From assembly GCF_029637705.1 (NCBI RefSeq), contig NZ_CP121252.1, positions 2,108,001 to 2,172,000 on the forward strand: DNA of 64,000 nucleotides, written 5' to 3'. Position 1 is the first letter of the stretch; every line of letters begins with the position of its first letter. Shown here one piece after another: positions 63,601-64,000 of this stretch. The notes below the pieces were generated by a model. The model was not told where the DNA came from, made no database searches, and saw only the letters and a list, made by a program, of their open reading frames with translations. The position numbers and the translations under genes were made by a program. The DNA comes from Citricoccus muralis. Lineage in GTDB: Bacteria > Actinomycetota > Actinomycetes > Actinomycetales > Micrococcaceae.

Positions 63601-64000
63601 CGAGGACCACTTTACGGATGCGGATCGCCTCCGGGGTAATCTCGACACACTCGTCTTCGCGAGCGAACTCCAGGGATTCCTCCAGCGTCAGCTGACGCGG
63701 CGGGGTGAGACCCTCGAATGAATCAGCGCTGGCGGAGCGCATGTTCGTGAGCTTCTTCTCCTTGGTGATGTTGACATCCATGTCGTCGGCGCGCGAATTC
63801 TCGCCCACGATCATGCCCTCGTACACTTCGGAGGTCGGCTGGATGAAGAACGAGCCGCGCTCCTGCAGGTTGATCATCGCGAACGGAGTGGCGGTCCCTG
63901 CACGGTCGGCGACCAGCGAACCGTTATTGCGGTACTCGATCGGACCGGCCCACGGCTCGTAACCGTTGGCGATGGAAGAGGCGATACCGGCGCCGCGGGT
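63548..64000 (-). CDS. typA: Translational GTPase TypA/BipA (partial, N-terminus outside window)
   Basis: The visible 150 residues are the C-terminal part of TypA: IEYRNNGSLVADRAGTATPF, GSFFIQPTSEVYEGMIVGEN, DMDVNITKEKKLTNMRSASA and ECVEITPEAIRIRKVVLDAN. TypA binds 70S ribosomes and supports ribosome assembly and stress adaptation. The GTPase domain and start codon are beyond position 64000. Confidence 0.95.
   Translation of the reverse strand, partial: TRGAGIASSIANGYEPWAGPIEYRNNGSLVADRAGTATPFAMINLQERGSFFIQPTSEVYEGMIVGENSRADDMDVNITKEKKLTNMRSASADSFEGLTPPRQLTLEESLEFAREDECVEITPEAIRIRKVVLDANERIKAARQRARASN

Noticed and set aside
1-64000. CRISPR array, prophage, riboswitch or large RNA genes
   Set aside because: No regularly spaced repeats, phage structural genes, conserved riboswitch cores, rRNA, tmRNA or RNase P RNA signatures were seen in the window.

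Overview
The window is a compact, GC-rich actinobacterial chromosome segment. The gene content and order (UPF0182, YlbL-like Lon protease, UvrD2, NudC, AdnA/AdnB, DUF3107, DUF3117, TatB/Mrp, fdxA/dapC) point to the Micrococcales, probably a Micrococcaceae relative; the sequence alone does not give me a genus. I count about 53 protein genes, two of them cut by the window ends, one initiator tRNA, one decayed gene, several strong intrinsic terminators, and no intact mobile element or CRISPR array. No gene-free stretch exceeds 300 bases.

Layout. 0-8 kb: end of an RskA-type anti-sigma factor, an orphan YezG-like immunity gene, a PIG-L deacetylase, an HtrA-type protease, and an envelope-stress-like set (TPM-domain protein, PspA, GNAT-AAA+ fusion), then tRNA-fMet. 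8-29 kb: a block I recall as conserved in actinobacteria, including the M. tuberculosis Rv3193c-Rv3202c region: UPF0182, PDZ/Lon protease, zincin-like protein, YgjP-like peptidase, ThiF-like protein, UvrD2, NudC, a phosphotransferase, then bioB, AdnB and AdnA. bioB has a perfect TGAAC-N3-GTTCA palindrome upstream, resembling a BioQ operator. 29-43 kb: a nearly complete heme cluster (hemL, hemB, hemD, hemC, cpfC, chdC, cgoX, hemE on the minus strand; hemA divergent), which is the coproporphyrin-dependent route. It is split between hemD and hemB by a large uncharacterised membrane protein, an ABM-fold protein and a multiply frameshifted DUF222 gene remnant. 43-53 kb: TetR, DUF3107, DEAD-box RNA helicase, an orphan DNA methyltransferase, PHP phosphoesterase, aminopeptidase P, a general-stress-type membrane protein, MgtE-N/CBS protein, DUF1003 and Mrp. 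53-64 kb: tatB, an anti-sigma factor without its sigma gene, O-methyltransferase, DUF3117, DivIVA-like, LOG-family protein, a solute-binding lipoprotein, dapE, dapD, gltA, dapC, fdxA, a small membrane protein and the end of typA.

How the genes work together. Most are housekeeping: double-strand-break processing (AdnAB, UvrD2), tetrapyrrole synthesis from glutamyl-tRNA to heme b, diaminopimelate/lysine synthesis, TCA-cycle entry and envelope maintenance. I see no clear new multi-gene defence or biosynthetic system. The most unusual points are the GNAT-AAA+ fusion next to pspA, the degenerate Walker A of AdnA, the orphan zinc-finger anti-sigma factor, the BioQ-like operator at bioB, the degenerate zincin, the orphan methyltransferase coupled to an RNA helicase, and three convergent gene pairs whose stop codons interlock in four bases.
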